From assembly GCA_023399095.1 (NCBI GenBank), contig JAEWQS010000040.1, forward strand, positions 1 through 64,000: a stretch of 64,000 nt of DNA. Direction: 5' to 3'. This document shows, one piece after another, positions 8,757 through 17,202 of the stretch; position 1 is the first letter of the stretch; the number at the start of each line of letters is the position of its first letter. The stretch is from Bacillota bacterium (GTDB lineage: Bacteria > Bacillota > Clostridia > Christensenellales > SZUA-584). Position numbers and translations under genes: made by a program. Below the pieces are notes generated by a model. That model was not told the DNA's origin and did not search any database. It worked only from the letters and a program-made list of their open reading frames with translations.

Positions 8757-9381
8757 TTTTATCCCTCATATGATAGGAAAGAATATATAAGCTGTCGCTC
8801 AAATGCACGTTTTCCACGCTGACGCCGCGCCTCACTTCTACGTCGACGGGCGCAAAATTCCAAATGCCCTTTACGCCAAGGCTCACAAGCTCATCCGCCG
8901 TTTTCTGTGCGTATGCTTTGGGGACTGCAATAATGCCGATATCCACTTTGTTCTCTCTCACGAAGTCATCAAGTTCACTCATGGAACGGATCGTCATATT
9001 GCCAAAGTCTCGGCCAATAAGCTGCGGATCCGCATCGAACACGGCCGCAATATGATAGCCTTCTTCTGCGAAATGCCGATATTTAAGCAGGGCTTGTCCA
9101 ATATTGCCGACGCCCACAATGACTGCCCGATAGGATATTCCGATACCGAGTATTTTCATTATCTCCTGCTTTAGCCGGCTCACCTGATAGCCGTAGCCCT
9201 GCTGTCCGAACCCGCCGAAGCAATTGAGATCACGCCTGATTTGGGACGCATTGAGATTCATCTCATGGCTCATGCGGGAAGACGATACGCGCTCAATCCC
9301 TGTTGTCTCCAGTTCAGAAAGATACCGATAATATCTGGGCAGTCGGTGTATAACCGCATCCGAGATTTTGTTGTCCTGCAT
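8743..9381 (-). CDS. rex: Redox-sensing transcriptional repressor Rex
   Basis: Rex senses the NADH/NAD+ ratio and represses fermentation and respiration genes when NADH is low. The 212-residue product has an N-terminal winged helix (about residues 1-75, RLPRYYRYLSEL and SSRMSHEMNLNASQIRRDL), then a Rossmann domain with GVGNIG at 90-95, and a C-terminal swapped helix. AAAGGAGGGG precedes the ATG. It forms an operon with yjbQ. None of the fermentation operons it usually controls is in this window. Confidence 0.96.
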   Translation of the reverse strand: MQDNKISDAVIHRLPRYYRYLSELETTGIERVSSSRMSHEMNLNASQIRRDLNCFGGFGQQGYGYQVSRLKQEIMKILGIGISYRAVIVGVGNIGQALLKYRHFAEEGYHIAAVFDADPQLIGRDFGNMTIRSMSELDDFVRENKVDIGIIAVPKAYAQKTADELVSLGVKGIWNFAPVDVEVRRGVSVENVHLSDSLYILSYHMRDKSEKN

Positions 9382-9411
9382 AACACGCCCCTCCTTTCAT
9401 TATTGAAAATC

Positions 9412-9441
9412 ATTATAACATATTCTTTTGAACAAAGACAA
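9412..9441 (-). promoter_or_regulatory. Candidate sigma-A promoter of rex-yjbQ
   Basis: On the minus strand TTGTCT and TATAAT are separated by 18 bases and lie about 30 bases before the rex ATG. The -10 is perfect and the -35 matches 4 of 6. No convincing Rex operator overlaps it. Confidence 0.45.
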
Positions 9442-9487
9442 AGCTTTTAACGCACTGCTTTTCAATCACTTGGATTTTGGGTAAATA

Positions 9488-9687
9488 TGAAACATATTTT
9501 TCTTAAATATGTGATATTGTTGAAAAACCTACGGTTTCCCGCCAGTTTACCGATTTTGCTTGTTCCTCGCAAACTCGAAACTGCACAAAATCGCAAGGTG
9601 TGGGCTGCGCGGGCATAGCCCGTCTTGCCCACGAATTATATTTCAAGGCTTTTCTTACAGTCTGAAACATATTTTTCTTAAATATGT
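9488..9687. repeat. 150-bp palindromic element between 25-bp direct repeats
   Basis: An identical 25-base sequence, itself a palindrome (ACATATTT-TTCTT-AAATATGT), occurs at 9488-9512 and 9663-9687. The 150 bases between are much more GC-rich and contain a nested hairpin at 9601-9631 (TGGGC/GCCCA outside CGGGC/GCCCG). An open frame crosses it, but it has no start signal and no recognisable protein. The rest of the 443-base gap between rex and the next gene holds only the rex promoter and the ribosome site of the plus-strand gene. The element resembles a small non-autonomous repeat, which is an inference. Confidence 0.6.
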
Positions 9688-9824
9688 TTGACGGCAATAT
9701 CATGGATAGAGTAGAATTATTCTAAACAAAAGATCATGATAGTATTGCAGTCACGTACATTAAATATTTTGCCATCAAAACAATGGCTTATCATATTCAG
9801 TTCATTATATCAGGAGGTTTATTT

Positions 9825-10634
9825 ATGAATAAGAGGGGCAGAATGTCCGCGTTTGTCATGGGTCTCATCGCAGGTATTTTTAACATGATTATTGGCATCA
9901 TTGTTTTCTTAGCCGGTATGTTTACCGTTTCAACATCATCCATGTTCGGGTTGGATAACGCCGCAGGAGCTGCTTGGATCGTCGTCTTCTTGGTGTTTAT
10001 AGTGGTGATATTCAACCTCATCGGAGGCTGCATCGTCCGAAGCAACCGCGTTGCAGGCGGCGTGATGATGCTGGTGACAGGAGTGCCGCTGTTTATCCTC
10101 AGCTTAATAGGGACGCTTGGTACTACGGCCGCATATTCTTACTCATATTCTTATGGTTATTCCGATTTTAACGCATCGCTGATCGTTTGTATCTTTATTA
10201 TGGTGATTGAATTGCTATCGATTATTGCCGGTATTATCGCCTTCGTGCCGCCAAGCAATGCAAACGCTTATGCACAATACGGTCAGCCATATCCGGGGTA
10301 TGGTCAGCCCTACGGTCAGCAGCCTTATCCGGGCTATCCTCAACAGCCCTATGGTCAGCCGCCCTACCAAGCCAATGCCCCACAGCCAAACGGCCAGCAG
10401 CCTTATCAAGGTTACGCTCAGCAGCCACCTTACCAAGGCTATGCCCAGCAGCCGAATACCCAGCAGCATCCTTACCAAGGCAACGCGCAGCAGCCGGATA
10501 CCCAGCAGCCGTCTTACCAAGCGGCGCAACAACAGGAGAATCCGCAGCAATCGGATTCTGCCGGACCTCAAGCAGCTGAACCCACAAGTCCCATCCAAGT
10601 TGACAGCAATGAAGACGTGACTCCCAATATGTAA
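9825..10634 (+). CDS. Four-helix membrane protein with Pro/Gln/Tyr-rich repeat tail
   Basis: The product is 269 residues, starting at ATG 9825 behind AGGAGG. Residues 1-145 form four hydrophobic helices (near 8-30, 44-64, 72-92 and 118-142) with a short YSYSYSYGYS loop, resembling DUF4064-type membrane proteins. The remaining residues are low-complexity YPGYGQPYGQQP-like repeats ending in an acidic stretch. Such tails are common on Firmicutes membrane proteins of unknown role and may be disordered. The gene is monocistronic with a strong terminator. The DUF4064 assignment is tentative and no function can be given. Confidence 0.7.
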   Translation: MNKRGRMSAFVMGLIAGIFNMIIGIIVFLAGMFTVSTSSMFGLDNAAGAAWIVVFLVFIVVIFNLIGGCIVRSNRVAGGVMMLVTGVPLFILSLIGTLGTTAAYSYSYSYGYSDFNASLIVCIFIMVIELLSIIAGIIAFVPPSNANAYAQYGQPYPGYGQPYGQQPYPGYPQQPYGQPPYQANAPQPNGQQPYQGYAQQPPYQGYAQQPNTQQHPYQGNAQQPDTQQPSYQAAQQQENPQQSDSAGPQAAEPTSPIQVDSNEDVTPNM

Positions 10635-10646
10635 CTGAACATTTGA

Positions 10647-10679
10647 AAGCCTGCGCAGAACGCGCAGGCCTTTTGTTTT
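10647..10679 (+). terminator. Rho-independent terminator of the membrane-protein gene
   Basis: GCCTGCGC pairs with GCGCAGGC around AGAAC and is followed by CTTTTGTTTT, starting 15 bases after the stop codon. Confidence 0.92.
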
Positions 10680-10750
10680 AGAAAAGCATAAAAAAGCGGG
10701 GCTATGTCGAAAAAGATGTTTATGTTATTTCGATCGAGCTAAGTGATTGA

Positions 10751-10787
10751 GGAATCCCCTTATGTAAAGCATTTTTCATGGGATTCC
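10751..10787. repeat. Intergenic inverted repeat
   Basis: GGAATCCC and GGGATTCC form perfect eight-base arms 21 bases apart, in the gap between two convergent genes. No U tract adjoins it, so it is not an obvious terminator. Nothing else was recognised in this gap. Confidence 0.5.
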
Positions 10788-10884
10788 AGTCCACTACCGT
10801 AGTCGACAGGCTCGGAATGACCAGATGGGGTTTATCGACAGGCTGAATCGGGCTATTCCCATGCCTGCTTTTCTGCACCATATA

Positions 10885-13344
10885 TTAGATAAACAGATTG
10901 GTGTCTGAGCTTTCCGCAGCACTCAGATACGAGGCCACACCGGCCAGCTCAACGCCGTCAATCAGCTCTTCCTTATGGATGCCCATCACATCCATCGACA
11001 TCGTACAGGCCACCATTCGCACACCGCTCTTTTTCGCCTGAGCGATGAGCTCATCCAGCGTGGCGACGTTCTTTTTCTTCATGATGCCCTTCATCATTTT
11101 GGAACCCATGCCCAGCATGTTCATTTTGGACAATTTGAGTTTTGTCGTCCCGCGCGGCATCATTGCACCAAACATCTTCTCAATAAACGTCTTTTTCACT
11201 TTCACCTTATCACGGCGGCGCAGAATATTAAGCCCCCAGAATGTGAAGAACATGGTCACACGGCGGCCCATTGCCGCCGAACCGTTGGCGATGATAAAGC
11301 TTGCCAGCGCTTTATCCATGTCCCCGCTGAAAACCACCATCGATTTATCATTTCCCGTGGCAGACACGCAAGCACCGCCCGTCGCCGCTTCGCCTTCGCA
11401 GCCCTTTTTGATCCAGACCGAGAAACTGCTATCCAGCTTTTCGCCCTTCATATACGTGTTCTGCGTGCGCCCGCACCAAGAAGATGCATCCGCGAAAAAT
11501 CCGGGATCGGTCGACGTGATGTTGATCACATCGCCGTCTTTGGCATCCAGCATTGCTTCATAAAGCTTGATCACCGGGCCGGGGCATTGCAGCCCGCACG
11601 CGTCCACTTTTATGGTGTTTGCCGAATCAACGGCCGCTTTGGAAACGCTATTATCCGTCTTGACTGGCTTTGGGCCGTCGTTTGCGCTCATCGTATAATC
11701 CTTGCTGGCCACGCGGTAGGTCGTGTATCCGCCGGCCAGATTGCGCACATCCTTGAAACCGTTCTGCATGAGCAACCGGCTTGCAATATAGGCGCGTATA
11801 CCCACTGCACAGTAAACGATGTATGTTTTCTTTTTATCCAGCGTCTGCATCCTTTCCCTGAGGCTGTCCACGGGAATGTTGATGCTGCCGGGAATGTTGC
11901 CCATCGAGACTTCGGCTGCGGTGCGCACATCAAGATAAACCACATCATCAGGCAGCGATTTTAATTCACTGAACGTGATGTTTTTGACGATCCCTGCAAG
12001 AATGTTATCCGCAGAGTAGCCTCCCATATTCACCGGATCTTTTGCGGAGGAATACGGCGGCGCGTAGCACAGTTCAAGCTCTTCCAAGTCATAGACCGTG
12101 GCGCCGAAATGCATGGCCGATGCCACCACATCGATGCGCTTATCGACGCCCTTATAGCCCACAGCCTGCGCGCCCAGCACGCGGCCTTCCGGCCTTTCGA
12201 ATATCAGTTTCATGGTCAGCGGCATACCGCCCGGATAGTAGCCCGCGTGAGACAGCGGGTGCATCATTGTCACGTTATAATCTTCATTTATCCTTTTGCC
12301 TGCGCTGATAAGCTGCTTCTCACTGAGCCCCGTTGAAGCCACGGTCATGTCGAACACCTTGGCCACCGACGACCCAAGAGTCCCTTTATATTTTCTGCCC
12401 ATGCCGCAAATGTTGTCCGCAGCCATACGCCCCATTTTATTCGCTGGGCCTGCAAGCGGAATCATCGCTTTTTCATGCGTCACATAGTTTTCGACCTCCA
12501 CCACATCACCCACGGCGTAGATGCTTTCGTCGGACGTGCGCAAAGACGCATCCACCACGATACCGCCGCGCGCATTGGTTTTTAGCCCGCTTTCCACCGC
12601 AAGCGCCGAATTCGGCCGCACGCCAATTGCGAGTATCACGATATCTGCCGGTATGCTGTGCTTATCCGTCACCACAAGAACGCCGCTGCCGGTTTCCTCA
12701 AAGCGCTCCACGCGTTCGCTGAGCGCAAGGTTCACACCGTTATCCACAAGATGCTTGTGAAGAACCTGCGCCATTTCGTAGTCGATGGGCGGCATCACTT
12801 GATCCAGCATTTCGACCAAGGTCACCGATAGACCAGCATGCACCAGGTTTTCCGCCATTTCTATGCCGATAAAACCACCGCCCACCACGACGGCGTTTTT
12901 GGCATCCTGCTGCTTCATTGTCGAAATAATCGCGTCCATGTCGGGTATATTCCAAAGCGGCTTGATTCTGTCGCTTTTTATACCCGGCAGGTTGGGCACA
13001 ACAGGCGTTGAGCCCGGAGAAAGCACCAGCACATCATAGCTTTCTGTATATGTGTGGCCTTCGCGCGTCACGGTGACGGTCTTGGCCTGTCTGTCTATGC
13101 TTTTCACCTCGCTATTGACCCTCACATCGACATTAAAACGCGCATGAAAGGATTCGGGCGTTTGGAGCAGCAGCTTTTCGCGCTGGTCTATCACACCGCC
13201 CACATGGTAAGGCAAGCCGCAGTTCGCAAATGAAATGTACGGCCCTTTTTCAATCATAATGATCTCTGCTGACTCATCAAGACGTCTTAAACGCGCCGCA
13301 CAGCTTGCGCCTCCGGCCACACCGCCTACAATTATAACTTTCAT
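10885..13344 (-). CDS. CoA-disulfide reductase/rhodanese/TusA/DsrE fusion
   Basis: This 819-residue cytoplasmic protein joins four sulfur-handling modules. Residues 1-450 are an FAD/NAD(P)H pyridine-nucleotide disulfide oxidoreductase of the CoA-disulfide/persulfide reductase type (GGVAGGASCAARLR, redox cysteine C42 in SFANCGLPYHVGG, second Rossmann VVGGGFIG). A rhodanese domain covers about 455-550 with C512 in YCAVGIR. A TusA domain follows at 577-650 (C583 and C587 in CGLQCPGP). A DsrE-like domain covers about 668-815 with C780. It would reduce and relay persulfide sulfur. A ferredoxin gene precedes it by 24 bases. The start has a duplicated AGAGAGG site. Confidence 0.93.
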   Translation of the reverse strand: MKVIIVGGVAGGASCAARLRRLDESAEIIMIEKGPYISFANCGLPYHVGGVIDQREKLLLQTPESFHARFNVDVRVNSEVKSIDRQAKTVTVTREGHTYTESYDVLVLSPGSTPVVPNLPGIKSDRIKPLWNIPDMDAIISTMKQQDAKNAVVVGGGFIGIEMAENLVHAGLSVTLVEMLDQVMPPIDYEMAQVLHKHLVDNGVNLALSERVERFEETGSGVLVVTDKHSIPADIVILAIGVRPNSALAVESGLKTNARGGIVVDASLRTSDESIYAVGDVVEVENYVTHEKAMIPLAGPANKMGRMAADNICGMGRKYKGTLGSSVAKVFDMTVASTGLSEKQLISAGKRINEDYNVTMMHPLSHAGYYPGGMPLTMKLIFERPEGRVLGAQAVGYKGVDKRIDVVASAMHFGATVYDLEELELCYAPPYSSAKDPVNMGGYSADNILAGIVKNITFSELKSLPDDVVYLDVRTAAEVSMGNIPGSINIPVDSLRERMQTLDKKKTYIVYCAVGIRAYIASRLLMQNGFKDVRNLAGGYTTYRVASKDYTMSANDGPKPVKTDNSVSKAAVDSANTIKVDACGLQCPGPVIKLYEAMLDAKDGDVINITSTDPGFFADASSWCGRTQNTYMKGEKLDSSFSVWIKKGCEGEAATGGACVSATGNDKSMVVFSGDMDKALASFIIANGSAAMGRRVTMFFTFWGLNILRRRDKVKVKKTFIEKMFGAMMPRGTTKLKLSKMNMLGMGSKMMKGIMKKKNVATLDELIAQAKKSGVRMVACTMSMDVMGIHKEELIDGVELAGVASYLSAAESSDTNLFI

Positions 13345-13345
13345 T

Positions 13346-13383
13346 TATATTACCTCTCTTCCTCTATATTACCTCTCTTCCTC
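13346..13383. repeat. 19-bp tandem duplication at the ferredoxin/reductase junction
   Basis: Two perfect copies of a 19-base unit lie head to tail. On the minus strand the first copy gives the last codons (EER) and stop of the ferredoxin. The second copy repeats the same GAGGAAGAGAGG directly upstream of the reductase ATG and so supplies its ribosome binding site. Confidence 0.9.
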
Positions 13384-13560
13384 TAATGACAACGCGCCCA
13401 TGGGGCAAAACCGCACACATTTTCCGCATTCGATGCATTTGCTCTGATCGACTGCCGGTGCTTCGTACAACTGCTGCGAAAGCGCATCCACCGGGCAGAC
13501 TCTCACGGACGGGCACGGATGGATTTGCGGACATCTGCGCTTATTAACCACAAGTTCCAT
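13369..13560 (-). CDS. Small 4Fe-4S ferredoxin-like protein
   Basis: The product is 63 residues with one classical cluster motif (CIECGKCVRFCP) in its second half. The first half has an unusual C-x5-C-x5-CP set (RRCPQIHPCPSVRVCP) in place of CxxCxxCxxxCP. It therefore binds at least one 4Fe-4S cluster, and the second site may be atypical. It is cotranscribed with the CoA-disulfide-reductase fusion, so it could pass electrons to or from it; this is an inference from position. The same ferredoxin-reductase arrangement may be worth looking for in relatives. Confidence 0.8.
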   Translation of the reverse strand: MELVVNKRRCPQIHPCPSVRVCPVDALSQQLYEAPAVDQSKCIECGKCVRFCPMGALSLEEER

Positions 13561-13777
13561 CTATATATCACTCCCCCAGAATATTATGAATCGATATTTT
13601 TTTCACAATTTCAACTATAAAGAAATGATATCCGAATTTCCGTGACTTTATCACGTATAAGAAAAAACATATAAGACCGCATCCGTTACTTTTTACTTTT
13701 AATCTTAATTAATGTATAATTAATCAAAAGCTAATAGAAATGCATTTATATCACTCTATACTATTAGGAGAATAAAA

Positions 13778-14242
13778 ATGAACCAAGTCAATATATCTCC
13801 ACTAATAAAACCCAACAAACTGCCAAAACAATCTCCTGTTGGACTTGACGGATGGTTTACACTTATCATTATCGGGCTTTTTGGCACCATAATCGTGGAT
13901 ATTATAACGGTTATCACACTGTTGCCATTAGACCTCTCAACAGTCAATATGTTTTATTTCGCGATTTTTATCATTTGTGTTTTAAACGAAGTCGGGCTTT
14001 CTTCCTTCATTTTGTTATTCATATTTAAGCGCAATATCGTTTTCAGAATACTATTTCTCATTCAAACCTGCATTTTGGGCACCTGCTTTTTTCTTATGCC
14101 GAGCGGATCCTCATTCATACCAATATTGGCGCGCATACTTTGGACCGTTTATCTTTACCGTTCGGAACGCGTTAAAAACACATTCATCGGCATTAAATCC
14201 ATCAATCAGGTTCTGACCGAAACAGAAACGCCAGTTTTATAA
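13778..14242 (+). CDS. DUF2569-like membrane protein
   Basis: The 154-residue protein has four predicted membrane helices. A conserved-looking GLDGWFTLIIIG precedes helix 1, and ARILWTVYLYRSERVKNTF ends helix 4; both match the DUF2569 pattern (GGWL...Y...S.RVK.TF). Its function is unknown. TAGGAG lies eight bases before the ATG. The gene is AT-rich relative to neighbours and stands alone on the plus strand, divergent from the ferredoxin operon. The 216-base gap after it shows no recognised feature. Confidence 0.75.
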   Translation: MNQVNISPLIKPNKLPKQSPVGLDGWFTLIIIGLFGTIIVDIITVITLLPLDLSTVNMFYFAIFIICVLNEVGLSSFILLFIFKRNIVFRILFLIQTCILGTCFFLMPSGSSFIPILARILWTVYLYRSERVKNTFIGIKSINQVLTETETPVL

Positions 14243-14458
14243 CTGCTGCATTTTTAAAATGGCTGATTTTTGCTCGCTTTTTTAATTTTTTGCTCAGCAT
14301 CTTATTAATTTCCATTCTTTTTTGCGTTTAATAAATTCCTTTATTTAGCCTAATTATATGCATGCACAAAAATTAACAGGTTTTTTTGGCCTTATTGTGC
14401 AAATACTAAATCTGAAAAAAGATGTGTTTATTCACAGATACACAGAAAGGAGAAAAGA

Positions 14459-14680
14459 ATGGCATCAGGCAAACGCAAATACGGCCCGGACCATCCGTGG
14501 ACAAAATTCAAAATCGAATGCGCATCGGAAATTGGCATGGTTCAATACTGTAAAGAAAATAATGATCATTACAAGGGAGACCTGCCTGCAAAAGTCAACG
14601 GCGCGCAGGGAGGCCCCATCGGCGGCGAAATGGTGAAGCGAATGATCCAAATGGCCGAGCAGCAAAAAGGAATCACCTAA
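14459..14680 (+). CDS. Small acid-soluble spore protein, alpha/beta type
   Basis: These proteins saturate spore DNA and protect it in dormant endospores; the protease GPR degrades them at germination. The 73-residue product carries the family core: ECASEIGM matches the GPR site EIASEFG, and VNGAQGGPIGGEMVKRMIQMAEQQ matches the C-terminal conserved helix. Between them is an insertion (CKENNDHYKGDLPAK) longer than in classic SASPs, and it contains two cysteines. AAAGGAG precedes the ATG. It is monocistronic, as spore-specific genes usually are. No clear sigma-G promoter was found. It identifies the organism as a probable spore former. Confidence 0.88.
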   Translation: MASGKRKYGPDHPWTKFKIECASEIGMVQYCKENNDHYKGDLPAKVNGAQGGPIGGEMVKRMIQMAEQQKGIT

Positions 14681-14711
14681 AACTATCACCCCTTAAAATG
14701 GGGTGATAGTT
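14681..14711. terminator. Shared hairpin between convergent SASP and fliY genes
   Basis: AACTATCACCCC pairs perfectly with GGGGTGATAGTT across a seven-base loop. It starts at the base after the SASP stop codon and ends at the fliY stop codon. The T runs on both sides are short (TTTA, TTTT), so it probably serves both convergent genes. Confidence 0.8.
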
Positions 14712-15778
14712 TAGTTGTCCTTAATCTGCTCTGAGGTGATCTCGGTAATACGCACACCGTAATTATCGTCGATGACAACAACCTCACCTTTGGCAAAAAG
14801 CTTGCCATTAACAAGGACGTCAACCATTTCACCCGCCAGCCTGTCAAGCACGATGATTGAGCCGCGGTTTATGTCAAGAATCTCTTTAATGCTTTTTCGG
14901 GTTTTACCCAGAACCACAGTCACATGAAGCGGCACATCGATAATCAAATCGATGTTCTTGCTCATTTCCGGATGGTTCATAAAATAGTTGCTGCCCTGGG
15001 AGTCGAACGATTCGAATTTTACTGCCTTTAACTCTACCTTCTCTTCGTTTTGCATCCTTTTAACATCCTTTTCGTTAGCTTGCATTCGGGGAGCAGGCGC
15101 TGGCTGTTGCTGCGCCTTGGGCGGCTGCGGCACTTGTGCCGTCGGTTCCTCTGGGTTGGGCTCTTCGCCGATCAGCGAACGCACTAACTTTTTACCAAAT
15201 TCAAAAGGCATAATCTGCACAAGGTTGCTTTCCAACAAGCCTTCAATCTCCAAGCGAAAGCTTGTCTTAATAAGCAGCTCTCCCTCTGAATTTGTGATGT
15301 TGTCCCGTGTAATTTCCTTCACCACCGGCGGTGAAATATTCACGCTCACATGAAGCAGATCGGCAAGTGCCGTTGATGACGAACCCACCATTTGATTCAT
15401 GACTTCACTGATTGCGCTTAAAAAGAGTTCGTCGAGATCTGCGTCTGTGCCGACCAGCACTTCCGTGATCGCGAGAGCATCCTCTTTTTTGATAAGAAAA
15501 ACGTTGGTGCCATCCACACCCTGAGTATAGGATACTTCAGTGGCCACTATGGGCTTTTCATAATCATCGAGATATTCATTACCTCTGCAGGTGCTGACCC
15601 TTGGCGTCGTTATGTTCACGCGTTTGCCAAGCAGCGTCGACAATGTTGTCGCCGACGTACCCATGCATATATTCCCGATTTCTCCCAGTGTATCCTTTTC
15701 GAGGTCGGTAAGAGTTTCGTTAATATAGTTGTTGCTGTTTGGATAGAATACGTTATTGTTCGTTGATGTCTCGCTCAT
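14711..15778 (-). CDS. fliY: Flagellar motor switch phosphatase FliY
   Basis: FliY is the Gram-positive switch-complex subunit that combines a CheC-like CheY-P phosphatase with a FliN-type C-ring domain. The 355-residue product has both phosphatase motifs (E33-x2-N36 and E125-x2-N128), a proline/glutamine-rich linker around residues 205-235, and a C-terminal SpoA domain with VLGKTRKSIKEIL and DRLAGEMVDVLVNGKLFAKGEVVVIDD. GGAGGAAAC lies before the ATG inside fliM, giving a 26-base overlap. No separate fliN exists here, so FliY must supply that ring. It is the last gene of the fliF operon. Confidence 0.96.
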   Translation of the reverse strand: MSETSTNNNVFYPNSNNYINETLTDLEKDTLGEIGNICMGTSATTLSTLLGKRVNITTPRVSTCRGNEYLDDYEKPIVATEVSYTQGVDGTNVFLIKKEDALAITEVLVGTDADLDELFLSAISEVMNQMVGSSSTALADLLHVSVNISPPVVKEITRDNITNSEGELLIKTSFRLEIEGLLESNLVQIMPFEFGKKLVRSLIGEEPNPEEPTAQVPQPPKAQQQPAPAPRMQANEKDVKRMQNEEKVELKAVKFESFDSQGSNYFMNHPEMSKNIDLIIDVPLHVTVVLGKTRKSIKEILDINRGSIIVLDRLAGEMVDVLVNGKLFAKGEVVVIDDNYGVRITEITSEQIKDN

Positions 15779-16763
15779 TTACCGTTTCCTCCTCTATAAT
15801 ATCGGCAATCTTAACCGCATAATTCGAGCCCTTCATGCCGATAAAACCTTTAAATTTTGGAATATGCTCAACCTTAACGGTGATAGGTGCACTGATATGA
15901 TGATTGACATTTATAACATCACCAACCTGTGTATTGAGTATATCCCGCACAGTTGCGTTAATCTCGTTAAAAACCACATTCAGCGACAGCGCTACCCCGG
16001 CAAGCCCTTGCTTAAGATCATCCACATTCACGTTTCTGCTGCGGAAATCCTGCTCAGAATACCATGTTTTCATGACCAGCTTTTTGGCGATGGGCTGCAC
16101 GGCCACGTTCGGTATACATATGTTGATGATGTCCGATACGTTGCCAATCTTCACATTCATTGTGATAATCGCGATCGGCTCATTGGCGCTCACGATCTGA
16201 ACATACTGCGAACTCGTCTCAACCCTATCCAGCCGCGCTTCCACCCTGTTGATCTTCTCCCAAGATTCGTTCATGAGCCCCAGCATCTTTTTTATGATGC
16301 GTTCCATGATAGAAAGCTCAATCTCAGTGAACGGCTTATCGAGAGCCTGTATCTCTCCCGAGCCGCCGAGCAGACGGCTGACGATCTCATAAGAAATGGC
16401 AGATGATATCACAAAAAGCGAATTGCCCTGCAGCGGCGGCATACCGATAATAGAAACCACCACAGGAGACGGCATCGAATTGCTAAGCTCGGAAAACGAC
16501 TGCTCTTCAATGGAGATGACCTCCGCCTCGCAGATGGCTCGCAAGGTTCCGGAAAGATATGTTGACAGACGGCTGGCAAAATTATCGTGTATGAAATGCA
16601 GCGTCCTCATCTGTTCCTTGGAGAACTTGTTTGCCGTCCTGAAATCGTACTTTTTTATCGCTTGTGCATCTTCGGTTGGGGTATCCTCAATAGCGGCATC
16701 CTTACCCGACGATAATGCGCTTAGCAGCTCATCTATTTCATTTTGCGATAAGATATTCGCCAA
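15753..16763 (-). CDS. fliM: Flagellar motor switch protein FliM
   Basis: FliM forms the C ring and binds CheY-P to change rotation. The 336-residue protein begins with ILSQNEIDELLSALSSG, the conserved CheY-P-binding peptide, followed by the CheC-like middle domain and a C-terminal SpoA domain. The start is TTG (16763) after GAGGAG; the CheY-binding peptide right behind it confirms the choice. It lies between fliL and fliY and overlaps fliY by 26 bases. Confidence 0.97.
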   Translation of the reverse strand: MANILSQNEIDELLSALSSGKDAAIEDTPTEDAQAIKKYDFRTANKFSKEQMRTLHFIHDNFASRLSTYLSGTLRAICEAEVISIEEQSFSELSNSMPSPVVVSIIGMPPLQGNSLFVISSAISYEIVSRLLGGSGEIQALDKPFTEIELSIMERIIKKMLGLMNESWEKINRVEARLDRVETSSQYVQIVSANEPIAIITMNVKIGNVSDIINICIPNVAVQPIAKKLVMKTWYSEQDFRSRNVNVDDLKQGLAGVALSLNVVFNEINATVRDILNTQVGDVINVNHHISAPITVKVEHIPKFKGFIGMKGSNYAVKIADIIEEETVNERDINEQ

Positions 16764-16791
16764 AATTTTTCTCCTCTATCGCACTTCAAAT

Positions 16792-17190
16792 TTACTGTAT
16801 GACATAATCATTAAAATAGATCGTCTCGATATAGTCAAGCCCCATCTTGCTTTCCAAACTATTCACTAACTCATCGCGAAGCGTTTTCTCGATTTCATTG
16901 CTTCTGAGTTCATCCTCGGTCTTGCTTCTCAAAGCAAAGACGATAATATCTCTTATAATGTGATTGTTTTCTGTTAAATACTCCTTCACTTTATCGGCTT
17001 CCGCGGTTTTAAGCTCAAGAACAATGGTGGTTTTAAGCAGCCGCGTGCTGTCCGCAATGTTCGTCACAAAATAATCTCCCGGCACGTAATAAACCGTCTC
17101 CGCGGCCGGCGGCGGCATTAAAAACAACAGATAGACGGCAGCTCCCGCCAAGATCACAGCCACTATAACTATTATCAGAATTTTTTTCAT
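16792..17190 (-). CDS. fliL: Flagellar basal-body-associated protein FliL
   Basis: FliL is a single-pass inner-membrane protein that surrounds the stators and helps their activation. The 132-residue product has an N-terminal membrane helix (residues 3-24) and a periplasm-side domain with YVPGDYFVTNIADSTRLLKTTIVLEL and RDELVNSLESKMG, typical of FliL. AGAGGG precedes the ATG. It follows motB closely and leads into fliM, as in many Clostridia. Confidence 0.95.
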   Translation of the reverse strand: MKKILIIVIVAVILAGAAVYLLFLMPPPAAETVYYVPGDYFVTNIADSTRLLKTTIVLELKTAEADKVKEYLTENNHIIRDIIVFALRSKTEDELRSNEIEKTLRDELVNSLESKMGLDYIETIYFNDYVIQ

Positions 17191-17202
17191 TGTTTAATCC
17201 CT

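Noticed and set aside
9503..9703. 66-codon open frame before the membrane-protein gene
   Set aside because: It lies inside the repeat-bounded hairpin element, lacks a ribosome site and resembles no protein family.
10975..11964. Long open frame opposite the CoA-disulfide-reductase fusion
   Set aside because: It is entirely antisense to a strongly supported gene, rich in His and Arg without domain pattern, and has no ribosome site.
14243..14458. Sigma-G promoter before the spore-protein gene
   Set aside because: No pair of -35 and -10 elements with the expected spacing was found by eye.
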